A stretch of 64,000 bases of DNA from Anaerofilum hominis (GCF_014287275.1 NZ_JACONZ010000001.1:806001-870000); one strand, 5' to 3'; counted from the stretch's first letter, positions 8,768 through 16,713 are shown. The notes: generated from the letters alone by a model not told the origin. Made by a program: numbers and translations.

Positions 8768-8889
8768 GCCGTTTCTCCTCTTTTCCGCAGTCCCGCGCAA
8801 AACGCAGGCGGCCGCCCCGGCCGGGCCGCCTCAAAGCGCGCGCCCGGCCCTGCGGCCGTCCCTGCTGTTTTTTCGCTGCCGTCTGCGCC

Positions 8890-9381
8890 TCAGTAGCCCA
8901 TCACGCCGTCCAGGCTCTCGTCCTGGGCGACCCACTCCGCTTCCACGTCCACGGTGCGGTAATGCTCGTCGTCGATCCGCACCACCACCGTGCTGATACC
9001 CGCGTTGATGACCATGCGCTTGCACATGCTGCAGCACATCGCGTTCTCCACATACCGCCCGTCGGTCACATTGCGGCCGGAGAGATACAGGGTGGCCCCG
9101 ATCATCGACTTGCGCTCGGCACTGATGATGGCGTTGGCCTCCGCGTGCACGCTGCGGCAGAGCTCATAGCGCTCCCCGCGCGGAATCTGCAGCTTTTCGC
9201 GGATGCAGACCCCCATATCGCTGCAGTTTTTGCGCCCGCGCGGCGCCCCCACATAACCTGTGGAGAGGATCTCGTCGTTTTTGACGATGATCGCGCCGTA
9301 GTTGCGCCGCAGGCAGGTGCCGCGGCGTGAGACCGCATCGGCAATGTCCAGATAATAGTTGATCTTGTCCCTGCGCGCCAT
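8890..9381 (-). CDS. dCMP/cytidine deaminase family protein (ComEB-like)
   Basis: A 163-residue zinc-dependent deaminase of the deoxycytidylate deaminase type, which converts dCMP to dUMP for thymidylate synthesis. The catalytic HAEANAI motif (His and Glu) is present, and the second zinc motif reads MCCSMC, supplying the two Cys but lacking the usual Pro before the first. An insertion with SDMGVCIREKLQIPRGERYELC lies before HAE, as in dCMP deaminases. The ATG at 9381 is chosen by homology of the N-terminus (RDKINYYLDIADAVSRRGTC); an alternative ATG lies 12 bp upstream. A good promoter precedes it and is divergent from rsmA. Because of the altered zinc motif, the nucleotide specificity is tentative. 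Confidence 0.83.
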   Translation of the reverse strand: MARRDKINYYLDIADAVSRRGTCLRRNYGAIIVKNDEILSTGYVGAPRGRKNCSDMGVCIREKLQIPRGERYELCRSVHAEANAIISAERKSMIGATLYLSGRNVTDGRYVENAMCCSMCKRMVINAGISTVVVRIDDEHYRTVDVEAEWVAQDESLDGVMGY

Positions 9382-9433
9382 AAGACACCCCATCCCCGGG
9401 GCGGCGGCTCCACCGCCCGTCCCGTTTTTTTCT

Positions 9434-9462
9434 ATGATAAACGATTGCAGCCAAATGTGCAA
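9434..9462 (-). promoter_or_regulatory. Promoter of the deaminase gene
   Basis: On the minus strand TTGCAC (complement of 9457-9462), an exact 17-bp spacer and TATCAT (complement of 9434-9439) form a near-consensus sigma-A promoter about 55 bp before the start codon. Confidence 0.75.
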
Positions 9463-9511
9463 GTTTTGGCCTGCGCGCCGTCCGCTTTCTGCTGCGCCGG
9501 GCGCGCGCTTG

Positions 9512-9520
9512 TGGTATAAT
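9512..9520 (+). promoter_or_regulatory. Extended -10 promoter of rsmA
   Basis: TGGTATAAT (extended -10) lies at 9512-9520 without a clear -35, giving a leader of about 140 nt to the rsmA start. Confidence 0.6.
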
Positions 9521-9664
9521 AACCGCAGAGCAGTCGGGACGCCGCCCGCGCCCTGCGCCCCGCCCCGCGTTTTGCGGAGGGAAAGCGGCGGGCCCCGACG
9601 CGCAGACGCTTTCATAAAAAAAGGCGCGCCGCGCCAAAAAAAGCTGGAAATGGAGCCTTTTCCC

Positions 9665-10513
9665 ATGCCGAACCTCACCGATCTCAAAACCATCCGCACG
9701 CTCTGCGAGCGCCATGGGTTCGCCCTCTCCAAGGGCTTTGGACAAAATTTTATCGTCAACCCCGGCATCTGCCCCAAAATGGTGGAAGCCGCCGGCATCG
9801 ACCGCAGCTTTGGCGTGCTGGAGATCGGGCCGGGGATAGGGGTGCTCACCAAAGAGGCCGCGCTGCGGGCCGCCCGGGTCGTCGCCGTGGAGGTCGACGA
9901 GCGCCTGCCGCCGCTGCTGGCCGAAACGCTGGCGGAGTTTGACAATGTGAAGATCATTCTGGGCGACGTGCTCAAGACCGACCTTGCCGGTCTGATCCGC
10001 CGCGAATTTGCCGGGCTGCGGGTGGCCGTGGTCGCCAACCTGCCCTATTATATCACCAGCCCCATCCTGATGAAGCTGCTGGAAGAGCGGCTGCCCATCG
10101 AGAGCATCACCGCCATGGTCCAAAAAGAGGCGGCGGACCGCATCTGCGCCGCCCCCGGCAGCCGGGACGCGGGGGCGATCAGTCTTGCCGTGCGCTATTA
10201 TGCCGAGCCCAAAGTGCTGTTTACCGTCTCGCCCGGCAGTTTCACGCCGCCGCCCAAGGTCACCAGCGCCGTGATCCAGCTGCGGCTGCGTCCCGCGCCG
10301 CCGGTGACGCCGGGGGACGAGGCACGGATGTTCGCGGTCATCCGCGCCGCTTTCAGCCAGCGGCGCAAAACGGCGGTCAACGCGATCTCCGCCGGGCTGG
10401 GGCTGCCCAAAGCGCAGGTCTCCGCCGCGGTGGAGGCCCTGGGCAAGGGCCCCCTGGTGCGCCCCGAGCAGCTGACGCTGGAGGATTTCTGCGCGCTGGG
10501 GGACCTGCTGTAA
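9665..10513 (+). CDS. rsmA: 16S rRNA (adenine1518/1519-N6) dimethyltransferase
   Basis: A 282-residue KsgA/RsmA protein that dimethylates two adjacent adenines in helix 45 of 16S rRNA during 30S maturation. It shows the family start KGFGQNFIVNP, the SAM-binding motif EIGPGIGVLT, the acidic VEVDE of motif II, and the catalytic NLPYYI motif near residue 120. The C-terminal helical domain includes FTPPPKVTSAVIQL and FSQRRKT, as in typical KsgA. The ATG at 9665 is preferred over 9650 because GGAG at 9652-9655 gives better spacing. Length is normal for the family (about 270-290). Confidence 0.95.
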   Translation: MPNLTDLKTIRTLCERHGFALSKGFGQNFIVNPGICPKMVEAAGIDRSFGVLEIGPGIGVLTKEAALRAARVVAVEVDERLPPLLAETLAEFDNVKIILGDVLKTDLAGLIRREFAGLRVAVVANLPYYITSPILMKLLEERLPIESITAMVQKEAADRICAAPGSRDAGAISLAVRYYAEPKVLFTVSPGSFTPPPKVTSAVIQLRLRPAPPVTPGDEARMFAVIRAAFSQRRKTAVNAISAGLGLPKAQVSAAVEALGKGPLVRPEQLTLEDFCALGDLL

Positions 10514-10542
10514 AGGCGGCTTCCCGCAACAGGGCCGCCGTG

Positions 10543-11016
10543 CTGTACAGAGGATCGCAGGACTATGAGGGGGCCTCTGGCTGCGAAGAGAATCGCCGGG
10601 TCGGGCTGGTGCCCTCGGACTATGGGGCAGCCGCCGGGCTGTGCCGGAATCCTCAGACTATGGGAGACCTGCCGGACCGTGCGAGTGCGCGGACTCTGCG
10701 GATGCTCCTCGGGCTATGGGTAACCGCCGGGCTACGGGAAAACCATTTGGCTGTGCAGAGAGGCGCAGGGGCATGAGAGAACCTTTGAACTATACGGCCC
10801 CCAGACCATGCAGCAGCCATTGGACGATGGGGAACTGTCGCGCTGTGCAGAAAACTGCCGGACTACGCGGAAATCGTCGGGCGGCCAAGAGTTCCCATGC
10901 TATTGGGGGAACCCTTGGCCGCGAGGTGACTGTCACGCGGTACGCAAAGCCGTCAGACCATGGGGGTGCGAGATTCCATCGGGCTATGCGGGTGCTCCCC
11001 GGGCTTTCGGCCCTTG
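10543..11016. repeat. Degenerate ~19-bp tandem repeat tract, non-coding
   Basis: About 24 diverged units follow one another with a spacing that is nearly always 19 bp (unit starts include 10578, 10597, 10616, 10635, 10654, 10673, 10802, 10821, 10840, 10859, 10878, 10980 and 10999). The consensus is close to CGGRCTATGGGGAACCGCC, with the RCTATG core best kept. Because 19 is not a multiple of 3 the same motif is read in all frames, so the open frames here are not coding. The tract fills the space between rsmA and a terminator at 11090. Confidence 0.75.
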
Positions 11017-11089
11017 ACCTTTGCCCTGCCAGTCCCTGGCGCGCTGCCGCAGCCACAAAGGCGTCCTCTATTCAAACAGCTATCTTTTT

Positions 11090-11130
11090 GAGAAAGGCCA
11101 CCCGTTTCAGCGGGCGGCCTCTCTTTTTGC
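11090..11130 (+). terminator. Terminator between the repeat tract and the GNAT gene
   Basis: GAGAAAGGCCACCCG pairs with CGGGCGGCCTCTCT (one mismatch) followed by T5. It could end plus-strand transcription from rsmA through the repeat tract. Confidence 0.65.
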
Positions 11131-11174
11131 GGCAGCTGAGCGTCCGGGCACGGGAGAAACGCTCTCCCGCGCCC

Positions 11175-11708
11175 CTAGCACTCCTCCGGGTCCTGGGCAG
11201 TGCGCGGTGCGCGCTCTTTTTCCGGCGCGGCGTGAAAATAGAGGTGGATATCGGCAAAGCTGCCGTCCGGCAGCCGGAAGCCGCCGGGAACTGTGCCCAC
11301 GCGGGTGAACTCCAGCTTTTCATAAAGGGCGATCGCCGCCCGGTTGGTGCCGACCACCGCGTTGAACTGCAGCCCTGCAAAACCATGGGGGCGCAGCTGC
11401 CCCAGGCTGTGGCGCACCAGCGCCTCCCCCACGCCCCGGCCGCGGGCGGACGGCGCCACCGCATAGCTGGCGTTGGCGATGTGTCCCGCGCGGCCGATGT
11501 TGTTGGGATGCAGGATATAAACGCCCTCCACCCGGCCTGCGGCCTCAGCCACCGCCGTCAGGGTCTGCTGCGCAAAATAGTCCCGGCACTCCTGCAGGCT
11601 CAGCGGCGTCTCCCCGGGAAAGGCGTCCCCTTTTTCCACCACGCTGTTCCAGATCTTTTGAATGGCCATCAAGTCGCTCTCGCCATAAGGCCGTATCCGG
11701 ATCTCCAT
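11175..11708 (-). CDS. GNAT family N-acetyltransferase
   Basis: A 177-residue GCN5-related acetyltransferase. The N-terminal strand (MEIRIRPYGESDLMAIQKIW), the acetyl-CoA pyrophosphate-binding loop APSARGRGVGEALV (about 90-103), and the C-terminal N...AAIALYEKLEFTRVGTVPGGF motif are all visible. The ATG at 11708 has AAAGGAGGAG seven bases upstream; the frame continues upstream but without a start signal or similarity. The closest broad group by motif is the phosphinothricin/amino-acid acetyltransferases, but the acceptor is not predictable. It appears monocistronic. Confidence 0.88.
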   Translation of the reverse strand: MEIRIRPYGESDLMAIQKIWNSVVEKGDAFPGETPLSLQECRDYFAQQTLTAVAEAAGRVEGVYILHPNNIGRAGHIANASYAVAPSARGRGVGEALVRHSLGQLRPHGFAGLQFNAVVGTNRAAIALYEKLEFTRVGTVPGGFRLPDGSFADIHLYFHAAPEKERAPRTAQDPEEC

Positions 11709-11992
11709 CCTGTCTCCTCCTTTGTCTTTTCCCGTTTGTGCCGAGCCAGCGCCCGGCCCCTGCGGCGGCGCGCTGCCGCGGCGGCTGCAGATGGGGCGGT
11801 TCAAGCCCGGGGACCGTCCGGCGCCGGGGCGTCCCGCCGTCCGGGTACCCCGGCGCAGCAAAAGCCGGTCATCCCCGCGCCGCTGAACTTCGCCGTACAC
11901 ACCGCCCGCCCCGGCCCGCAGATCATCCCCCCGCAAAAAAGGGGAAGCCGCTGGACTTTGACGTCTTGACCGTTTCCCTCTTATGATACCAC

Positions 11993-12002
11993 AGCGGCGC
12001 TG
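11993..12002 (-). promoter_or_regulatory. Extended -10 promoter, probably for the GNAT gene
   Basis: TGTGGTATCAT on the minus strand (TATCAT is the complement of 11993-11998) matches the extended -10 form seen at other genes in this window. The region 11709-11990 contains no convincing gene. Confidence 0.45.
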
Positions 12003-12087
12003 CGTCCGCATCCGCACGGCCCAATTTTTGGCCCCGCGCTGCCGGAAAGGTGCAGCCCGGGACCGACGCCGTCGGGATAAAACAGTG

Positions 12088-12152
12088 CGGCCGGCCGAAA
12101 ACCGCCGGAGAATGCCTGTCCTCCCCCGCGATTTTCGGCCGGCCGTTTTATT
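12088..12152 (+). terminator. 14-bp perfect inverted repeat, terminator-like
   Basis: CGGCCGGCCGAAAA (12088-12101) pairs perfectly with 12132-12145 across a 30-nt loop and is followed by TTTTATTT. No plus-strand gene directly precedes it, so its client is unclear. Confidence 0.5.
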
Positions 12153-12191
12153 TCGATTCGCCGCGGCCTGAGGACAGGCCGCATGGCTACT

Positions 12192-12292
12192 AAAAAATAG
12201 CCTTGCGGCTATTTTTTATTGCTATGGCCCCGCCCTCGCCGCTTGCGCGGCAGCCGGGCGATCGGCCGAAAAAATGTGCTGCATTTTTGCTT
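12192..12292 (-). repeat. Structured ~103-bp repeat, copy C (inverted)
   Basis: The reverse complement of 12225-12252 is identical over 28 bp to 17235-17262 in copy B, and the flanks align with the two plus-strand copies downstream of rpsI. It contains a GCCGC-GCAA-GCGGC hairpin inside an outer CGCCC/GGGCG plus GGCC/GGCC stem, and an AAAATG/CATTTT hairpin. The adjoining hairpin AAAAAATAGCC-TTGC-GGCTATTTTTT (12192-12217) would itself terminate transcription. Confidence 0.7.
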
Positions 12293-12422
12293 GTCGGGAT
12301 TATCCAAACTCTTTATAAATACGAATTTGCTGTTCTCTTGTTTTGACTGTTATCCAATATGACCACGATTTTTTCTGCCTCTTGGCCATGCAGTTTCTAT
12401 CTATCTCGCTCTTACATATTAT

Positions 12423-13007
12423 TTAAACAGAATTCTGTTTTCTATTTTTTTCAACACCCAAATAAGCGTCAATATCCTTTCGTAATGCCGAGCGCCTCCC
12501 TGTTCCCGTCAATAGTTGTTTTAAAGGTTCAACGACCAAGAGCGCACCGTTTACCGTTTCATAAGAAAGTCTGATGTGAAAATAATTGATTTGTTCTATT
12601 ACCGCCATAAGATAAAACAAAGTCCCAACCACTATTCCAGATAGATTTTCTTTTACAAGTGCCGTTATAATAATTGCCGGCAGATAGGCCGTTAATAAAA
12701 TTACATTTATCCATCTCAATTTATGATATATCCTACCTATTTGGATATTACTCAAAGACTTCTTTCTTTTTACTTTTTTCAACTTATTCCGCCAATAGAA
12801 ACTTCCCTCGATCACTATAATAGAAAATACCAACAATGGATAAAATGAGATCCAATTTAATTTAAACGGTTCTTTTCCAAAATCCATATCAACAATATAC
12901 TTTGTTGCGAAGTATAGCGCTGCAAACATTAGCGCGCCGTATATTTCAAAATTGGTCAAAAAATTCAGTTCCTTTTCTATGGGTCTTTTCTTTAGCTGTT
13001 TTGTCAT
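12423..13007 (-). CDS. Hypothetical membrane protein in AT-rich island
   Basis: A 194-residue protein I do not recognise. It has a basic N-terminus (MTKQLKKRPIEKE) and four likely membrane helices arranged as two hairpins: about 22-40, 55-70, 99-117 and 122-141. Between the pairs is a strongly basic loop, RNKLKKVKRKKS. The C-terminal 45 residues are soluble (GTGRRSALRKDIDAYLG). The start is well supported by AGGAGGT seven bases upstream. Codon use is AT-rich, unlike the chromosomal neighbours. An extended -10 (TGGTAAAAT, complement near 13154-13162) could drive it. Its role is unknown. Confidence 0.7.
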   Translation of the reverse strand: MTKQLKKRPIEKELNFLTNFEIYGALMFAALYFATKYIVDMDFGKEPFKLNWISFYPLLVFSIIVIEGSFYWRNKLKKVKRKKSLSNIQIGRIYHKLRWINVILLTAYLPAIIITALVKENLSGIVVGTLFYLMAVIEQINYFHIRLSYETVNGALLVVEPLKQLLTGTGRRSALRKDIDAYLGVEKNRKQNSV

Positions 13008-13307
13008 ATCGCTTTACCTCCTCAATTTCCCATTTATCTTTTTTGCCTCAAGGGAAAGTTATTTCATTAAAGTTGTGTTAAATTCTATATGTAATTTCAG
13101 ATTATCCGCATAAACACTACATTTTAAGAAGATTTAATAACTAAAAAATATTCATTTTACCACGATTGAATGAGCTTTGACATGACACTTTAGGATGCTA
13201 TACCAGCGTCCTTTTTTCATAAGAAAGGTCAATCGTAATGACTAACCGCCGTGTAATACAGATATAAAGTTGTGCAAGCTGAAAAACGATAAAAGGAAAT
13301 TTATACA
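13008..13307. promoter_or_regulatory. AT-rich gap with putative extended -10
   Basis: This 300-bp gap holds no gene. On the minus strand TGGTAAAAT (complement of 13154-13162) could serve as an extended -10 for the membrane protein gene, with a leader of about 140 nt. Confidence 0.35.
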
Positions 13308-13670
13308 TTAAACTTTTTCAAAATTTATGTATTTTGATTCTTTAAATGTTAGTTTTCCACAATCATTGTATTGCAGTTCTGAATATACTATTTCCTTAGT
13401 ACGCAGCTCTATATTCTCTCCACCCTCTAAATTAAAAGTTATATAATAAATCAGCACTTTTCGTGTTCTATATCCAATGCCGGCACTTCGTTTACTTCGG
13501 ACATAATGTTCTTCAATACGTTTATCCGTAACTGTCGCTTGGGTTACAATAAGAGGCGAGCATCTATTTTTCCACCAATTATAAATTATGATAATAAGTA
13601 CTAAACCTATTACCATCGAAAACATAACAATAAATGAAGTGATATAAAAATCACCAGATTGGGTATACAT
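13308..13670 (-). CDS. DUF2500-like membrane-anchored protein
   Basis: A 120-residue protein with one N-terminal membrane helix (about 12-30, followed by YNWWKNR) and an extracytoplasmic or cytoplasmic beta-rich domain. The pattern A-x-V-x-x-KR, then Y-x-x-x-FNLEGGENIELR, then LTFKESKYINF matches the DUF2500 family as I know it. AGGAGGTGA precedes the ATG at 13670 and overlaps the stop region of the small ORF upstream, so the two are probably co-transcribed. It lies in the AT-rich island. Function is not known for the family. Confidence 0.72.
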   Translation of the reverse strand: MYTQSGDFYITSFIVMFSMVIGLVLIIIIYNWWKNRCSPLIVTQATVTDKRIEEHYVRSKRSAGIGYRTRKVLIYYITFNLEGGENIELRTKEIVYSELQYNDCGKLTFKESKYINFEKV

Positions 13671-13687
13671 CTACGGTTCACCTCCTC

Positions 13688-13825
13688 TTAAAATTTCAAT
13701 TTGTTTATTTCCACTAAATCTCTCATTCTTTTACTATCCTCATATTGTTTATGGGTTTTGACAATATTGCTCTTTCCGCTCCCGGCAAACAATACGGCAT
13801 AAAATATTTTATCATCAGGCTGCAT
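13688..13825 (-). CDS. Small 45-residue ORF with P-loop-like GSGKS
   Basis: A 45-codon frame starting ATG at 13825 and ending TAA at 13688-13690. The product contains FAGSGKSNIV, which resembles a Walker A loop, followed by a basic helix (KTHKQYEDSKRMRDLVEINK). The stop codon abuts the Shine-Dalgarno sequence of the DUF2500 gene, as in a coupled operon. No strong Shine-Dalgarno sequence precedes its own ATG. It may be a true small protein or the remnant of a larger NTPase lost when the island was rearranged. It is too short for a full P-loop domain. Confidence 0.4.
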   Translation of the reverse strand: MQPDDKIFYAVLFAGSGKSNIVKTHKQYEDSKRMRDLVEINKLKF

Positions 13826-13927
13826 TTTTTCTACCACTCAATAAGCAGCAAAGCCATTCGTGCTCGTCAATGATGAATGGGCTTTGCCCGCCATTGACAA
13901 GTATAAATGGCTCTGCTTGTGGGGCGA

Positions 13928-13964
13928 TCAAAAAAGCGAAAGCAACAAGGTGCTTTCGCTTTCA
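13928..13964 (-). terminator. Terminator of the blaI-blaR1-like operon
   Basis: AAGCGAAAGC and GCTTTCGCTT form a 10-bp stem. On the minus strand it is followed by TTTTTT, placing it about 90 bp after the end of the M56 peptidase gene. Confidence 0.7.
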
Positions 13965-14053
13965 AAATCAGTTTATTCCATTTCTATGCCCTTGCCATTG
14001 TTGTTTGTGCAGCATCCCGCCGATCGCCTCCGCAACAGCTTTGCGGCTGATTT

Positions 14054-16252
14054 TCATTCCCCGCCCTGAGACACGTCGGGGTTCTCCGGCAAAAAGAGCC
14101 GCTGCTCTGCGTCATAGTGATAATAGAGATAGTCATAATCGCCCTTTTCCTGGTTCCACTGCATCGTGACGATGTGGCCGCCGTTGGCGGGCACGCCGAA
14201 CAGCACCGAGGCTTCCGGCTCATCGTGCCGCTCCACCGTCCCGATCTGGTAGATCCTCCCGGTGCGGTCGATGCTGTAGAGGTTAAACGTGTTGCCGCCG
14301 CTCCACAGATAGCTTCCCAGGGAAAAGTCTGGGTCTCCGTCGTCATTATAGTCCATGACGCGGAGCGTCACCGGCCCGTAAAAACAGGCCGTGTCGCCGG
14401 TGCCGGGCACAAAGGGCATACTGGAAAGGGTGAGCCCGTCCCGCGAGACGACGATCTCAAAATCGCCGAGATAGTTTTTCTCCCCCGCATGCAGAGGCCC
14501 GCCCGCCGCAAAATCCGGATCGCTCTCGGTCCAGAGTTTGCCGGCAGTCATGACCAGCTTGACCTCCACCCCGCTGCCGTCCGCCAGGGTCACCGGCGTG
14601 CTGCCCATGGGATGCGGGAAGCTGAGCCCGCCGGTGTCCTGCACCTCGTTGCTCTCCGCTCTACCCAAAATGCTGAGCCGTACTTCAAAATCCGGGGCGG
14701 CGATCTCCCAGCGGCGGACATAGCCGTTCAGCTCCGCGCTGATGAGGATGTTCTCAAGAGATTCGGCGTCCACCTGGGCGGTATAGGTGCGCCCTGGCTC
14801 CCAGCCGGCCGCTGCGCTCTCCCGCTCAAAAGCATGCCAGCTCATACCACCGCCCGCGGTCAGCCTGCCGCTCACCTGCAGGTCGAGCGCCCCTGTCGTG
14901 ATCCCGTCCGGGATCGTGAACTGCAAAACACCGCTTTCGGCATCGTAGCGGATGCTCTGCTGCAGCTGGTCCAGCCGGTAAGACGCCCCGCCGCTGACCG
15001 GCGCGGCGGCGTCGCCCAGGTAATCCCAGCCCGCGAGCCAATCATAGCCTGCGTCAAAGCTTTCTCCGTCGATCACCAGATAGGTGTTGGCGTTGTTCCC
15101 TACCGTGTGGACGCTTCCGTCTTTCATCGTCACGGTGAGGGTCATGCCGCCGCCGGCGATGCTCTCTGGATCTTTCACCAGCCGTCCGCGGCTCTGGCGG
15201 ATGTGCTCGACAACGCCCGGCAGCTCCGCTTCTGTGAACAGATGATATCGCTCTTCCGGCGAGGACGGCATCACGGTCAGTTCGATGCGCTCCACCTGCG
15301 CCGCCTCCAGATTCTGGGCCCAGCGCAGCGGCTCGGGCCGCACCGCCGGGTCCAGCACAAGGCCTGCCGCCAGCGCCGCCACTGCGGCAGCGGCAGCGAG
15401 CATCACCCAAAAGGCCGGCCGGCGATAGTTCAGCACATTTTTGACGCGGCTTTTGGCGTCGTTCTCTCCAAAGGCGAGCGGCCCGCCGTTCCAGATGCGG
15501 CGGCCGGAGGCCATTGCCAGCAGCGAGCGGGAGTAATCCGCCCGCACCCCGTCCCCCAGCTCGCGCAGGACCCGCTCGTCACAGGACATTTCCATGTCCC
15601 TGCAGGCCAGTGAAAAGGCCAGCCAGACCAGCGGGTTGAACCAGTGCAGACACACCGTCCCAAAAGCGGCCATCTTCACCAGCCAGTCCCCGCGCCGGAT
15701 ATGGACCCGCTCATGCCGGATGACATGTTCCCGCTCGCGGATGGGCAGGCCCGCGGGCAGATAGATGCGCGGATGCGCCACGCCCAGCACAAAAGCGGTG
15801 GGCAGGCCCGCCGCCTCATAAAGCCCCGGCCCCACCTGCACGGCCCCGCGCAGCGACCGGCGCAGCCGCAGCAGCGAGATCAGGCTGCCCAGCACCAGAG
15901 CCGCGGCCACCGCCGCCCAGACCAGCGCGCAGATCTCCAGCGGCGCCATGGCGGCAGAGGCGGCGCCCGTCCCGCCCTGCCCCGCCGGCGGCCCAGCCAC
16001 CGGCGGGGAGACAAAGCCCGGCACGGCAGCCAGCTGTTCCACCGGCGCTGCCAGCGCCTGGCTGCGGGGCAGCAAACTGAAAACGGATCTCAGCGTGACC
16101 GGGCAGAGCAGGCGGAACAGCGCCGCGGCCCAAAGCGCATAAGAGAACCCTTTCGGCGCGCGCCGCAGCGCCAGCCTGGCGGCCAGCACAAACAGGATCA
16201 CATAGCTGCCCTGCAGGCTCATCTGCAAAACAGTCTTGAATATCTCACTCAT
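14054..16252 (-). CDS. BlaR1/MecR1-type M56 metallopeptidase sensor
   Basis: A 732-residue membrane protein of the M56 family, whose members sense a signal at the cell surface and cleave a BlaI-type repressor. Membrane helices are at about 12-30, 36-52, 105-128 and, after the peptidase, 281-302. The zinc peptidase motif is complete: His180-Glu181-x-x-His184 in VIRHERVHIRRGD, with the second-site CDERVLRELGD downstream. Instead of a penicillin-binding domain, the C-terminal 430 residues form a large extracytoplasmic region without beta-lactamase motifs, so the ligand is probably not a beta-lactam. The start ATG overlaps the end of the repressor gene by 8 bp, indicating coupled translation. Confidence 0.88.
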   Translation of the reverse strand: MSEIFKTVLQMSLQGSYVILFVLAARLALRRAPKGFSYALWAAALFRLLCPVTLRSVFSLLPRSQALAAPVEQLAAVPGFVSPPVAGPPAGQGGTGAASAAMAPLEICALVWAAVAAALVLGSLISLLRLRRSLRGAVQVGPGLYEAAGLPTAFVLGVAHPRIYLPAGLPIREREHVIRHERVHIRRGDWLVKMAAFGTVCLHWFNPLVWLAFSLACRDMEMSCDERVLRELGDGVRADYSRSLLAMASGRRIWNGGPLAFGENDAKSRVKNVLNYRRPAFWVMLAAAAAVAALAAGLVLDPAVRPEPLRWAQNLEAAQVERIELTVMPSSPEERYHLFTEAELPGVVEHIRQSRGRLVKDPESIAGGGMTLTVTMKDGSVHTVGNNANTYLVIDGESFDAGYDWLAGWDYLGDAAAPVSGGASYRLDQLQQSIRYDAESGVLQFTIPDGITTGALDLQVSGRLTAGGGMSWHAFERESAAAGWEPGRTYTAQVDAESLENILISAELNGYVRRWEIAAPDFEVRLSILGRAESNEVQDTGGLSFPHPMGSTPVTLADGSGVEVKLVMTAGKLWTESDPDFAAGGPLHAGEKNYLGDFEIVVSRDGLTLSSMPFVPGTGDTACFYGPVTLRVMDYNDDGDPDFSLGSYLWSGGNTFNLYSIDRTGRIYQIGTVERHDEPEASVLFGVPANGGHIVTMQWNQEKGDYDYLYYHYDAEQRLFLPENPDVSQGGE

Positions 16253-16616
16253 CCCCGGCCTCCTCCCAGCGGTCGATCAGCGCTTTCAGCTCCTCCGCCT
16301 CCCTGCGGGACAGCCCTCTCCCCCGCATGAATGCCGTCAAAAAACGCGGCAGCGAGCCCTCGAACCCCTCCTGGATCACCGCCTCCCCCTGGCGGCGGTG
16401 ATATTCTTCCCGGCTCATGCGCGCGGTGACGACGGCTTCCTCATTGCGGGCGACGCCGCAGCTGCACAGCTTTTTCAGCATGGTGTAGGTGGTGGATTTT
16501 TTCCAGCCGAAAGCTTCCTCACAGCGCCGCACCAGCTCCCCGGAGGGCAGGGGCTGGGCGTCCCAGATCAGTTCTGCGAGCCGCAGCTCCGCTTCTGTGA
16601 GCGGTTTTACCGGCAT
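16245..16616 (-). CDS. BlaI/MecI/CopY-family transcriptional repressor
   Basis: A 123-residue winged-helix repressor. The typical N-terminus LTEAELRLAELIWDAQPLPSGELV, recognition region WKKSTTYTMLKKLCSCGVARNEE, and C-terminal dimerisation helix LSRREAEELKALIDRW are all present. The ATG at 16616 is chosen since AGAAGG is then eight bases away; GTG/ATG codons at 16625 and 16622 are too close to it. It is the first gene of a two-gene operon with the M56 peptidase that should inactivate it. Two dyad operators overlap its own promoter, so autorepression is very likely. No obvious resistance gene accompanies the pair. Confidence 0.92.
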   Translation of the reverse strand: MPVKPLTEAELRLAELIWDAQPLPSGELVRRCEEAFGWKKSTTYTMLKKLCSCGVARNEEAVVTARMSREEYHRRQGEAVIQEGFEGSLPRFLTAFMRGRGLSRREAEELKALIDRWEEAGDE

Positions 16617-16646
16617 CTGCATCACCTTCTTCTTTCTTTTTGTTTG

Positions 16647-16663
16647 GTTTATAAATTATAGAC
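16647..16663. promoter_or_regulatory. BlaI-type operator 2
   Basis: GTTTATAA-A-TTATAGAC is a 17-bp dyad with one mismatch. Its centre is 33 bp, about three helical turns, from the centre of operator 1. Confidence 0.65.
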
Positions 16664-16678
16664 CATCCCCGTGTTTTA

Positions 16679-16707
16679 AGTCTATAACTTATAGACCATT
16701 TTGTCAA
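16679..16707 (-). promoter_or_regulatory. Promoter of the blaI-blaR1-like operon with operator 1
   Basis: On the minus strand TTGACA (complement of 16702-16707), a 17-bp spacer and TAGACT (complement of 16679-16684). The perfect odd-centre palindrome GTCTATAA-C-TTATAGAC (16680-16696) covers the -10, so a bound repressor would block RNA polymerase. Confidence 0.75.
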
Positions 16708-16713
16708 TAGAAA

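Larger units (their letters stand above)
12300..13960. other. AT-rich island
   Basis: Base composition falls to roughly one third GC over this stretch, against about 60-65% on both sides. It holds three minus-strand ORFs with strong Shine-Dalgarno signals and ends beside the structured repeat copy C. This suggests acquisition by transfer, although no integrase, transposase or clear attachment site is visible. Confidence 0.75.

Noticed and set aside
7154..8896. Long plus-strand frame across the Nudix and patatin-like genes
   Set aside because: Overlaps two well-supported minus-strand genes and has no recognisable domain.
10641..11969. Possible protein across the 19-bp repeat tract
   Set aside because: The repeat period is not a multiple of 3 and the frame runs on through the antisense of the GNAT gene. 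No Shine-Dalgarno sequence or conserved motif.
13845..13925. attC-like or IS-end inverted segments near AAAGCCATTC/GAATGGGCTTT
   Set aside because: Short imperfect dyads without adjoining integrase or transposase; insufficient to call an attachment site.
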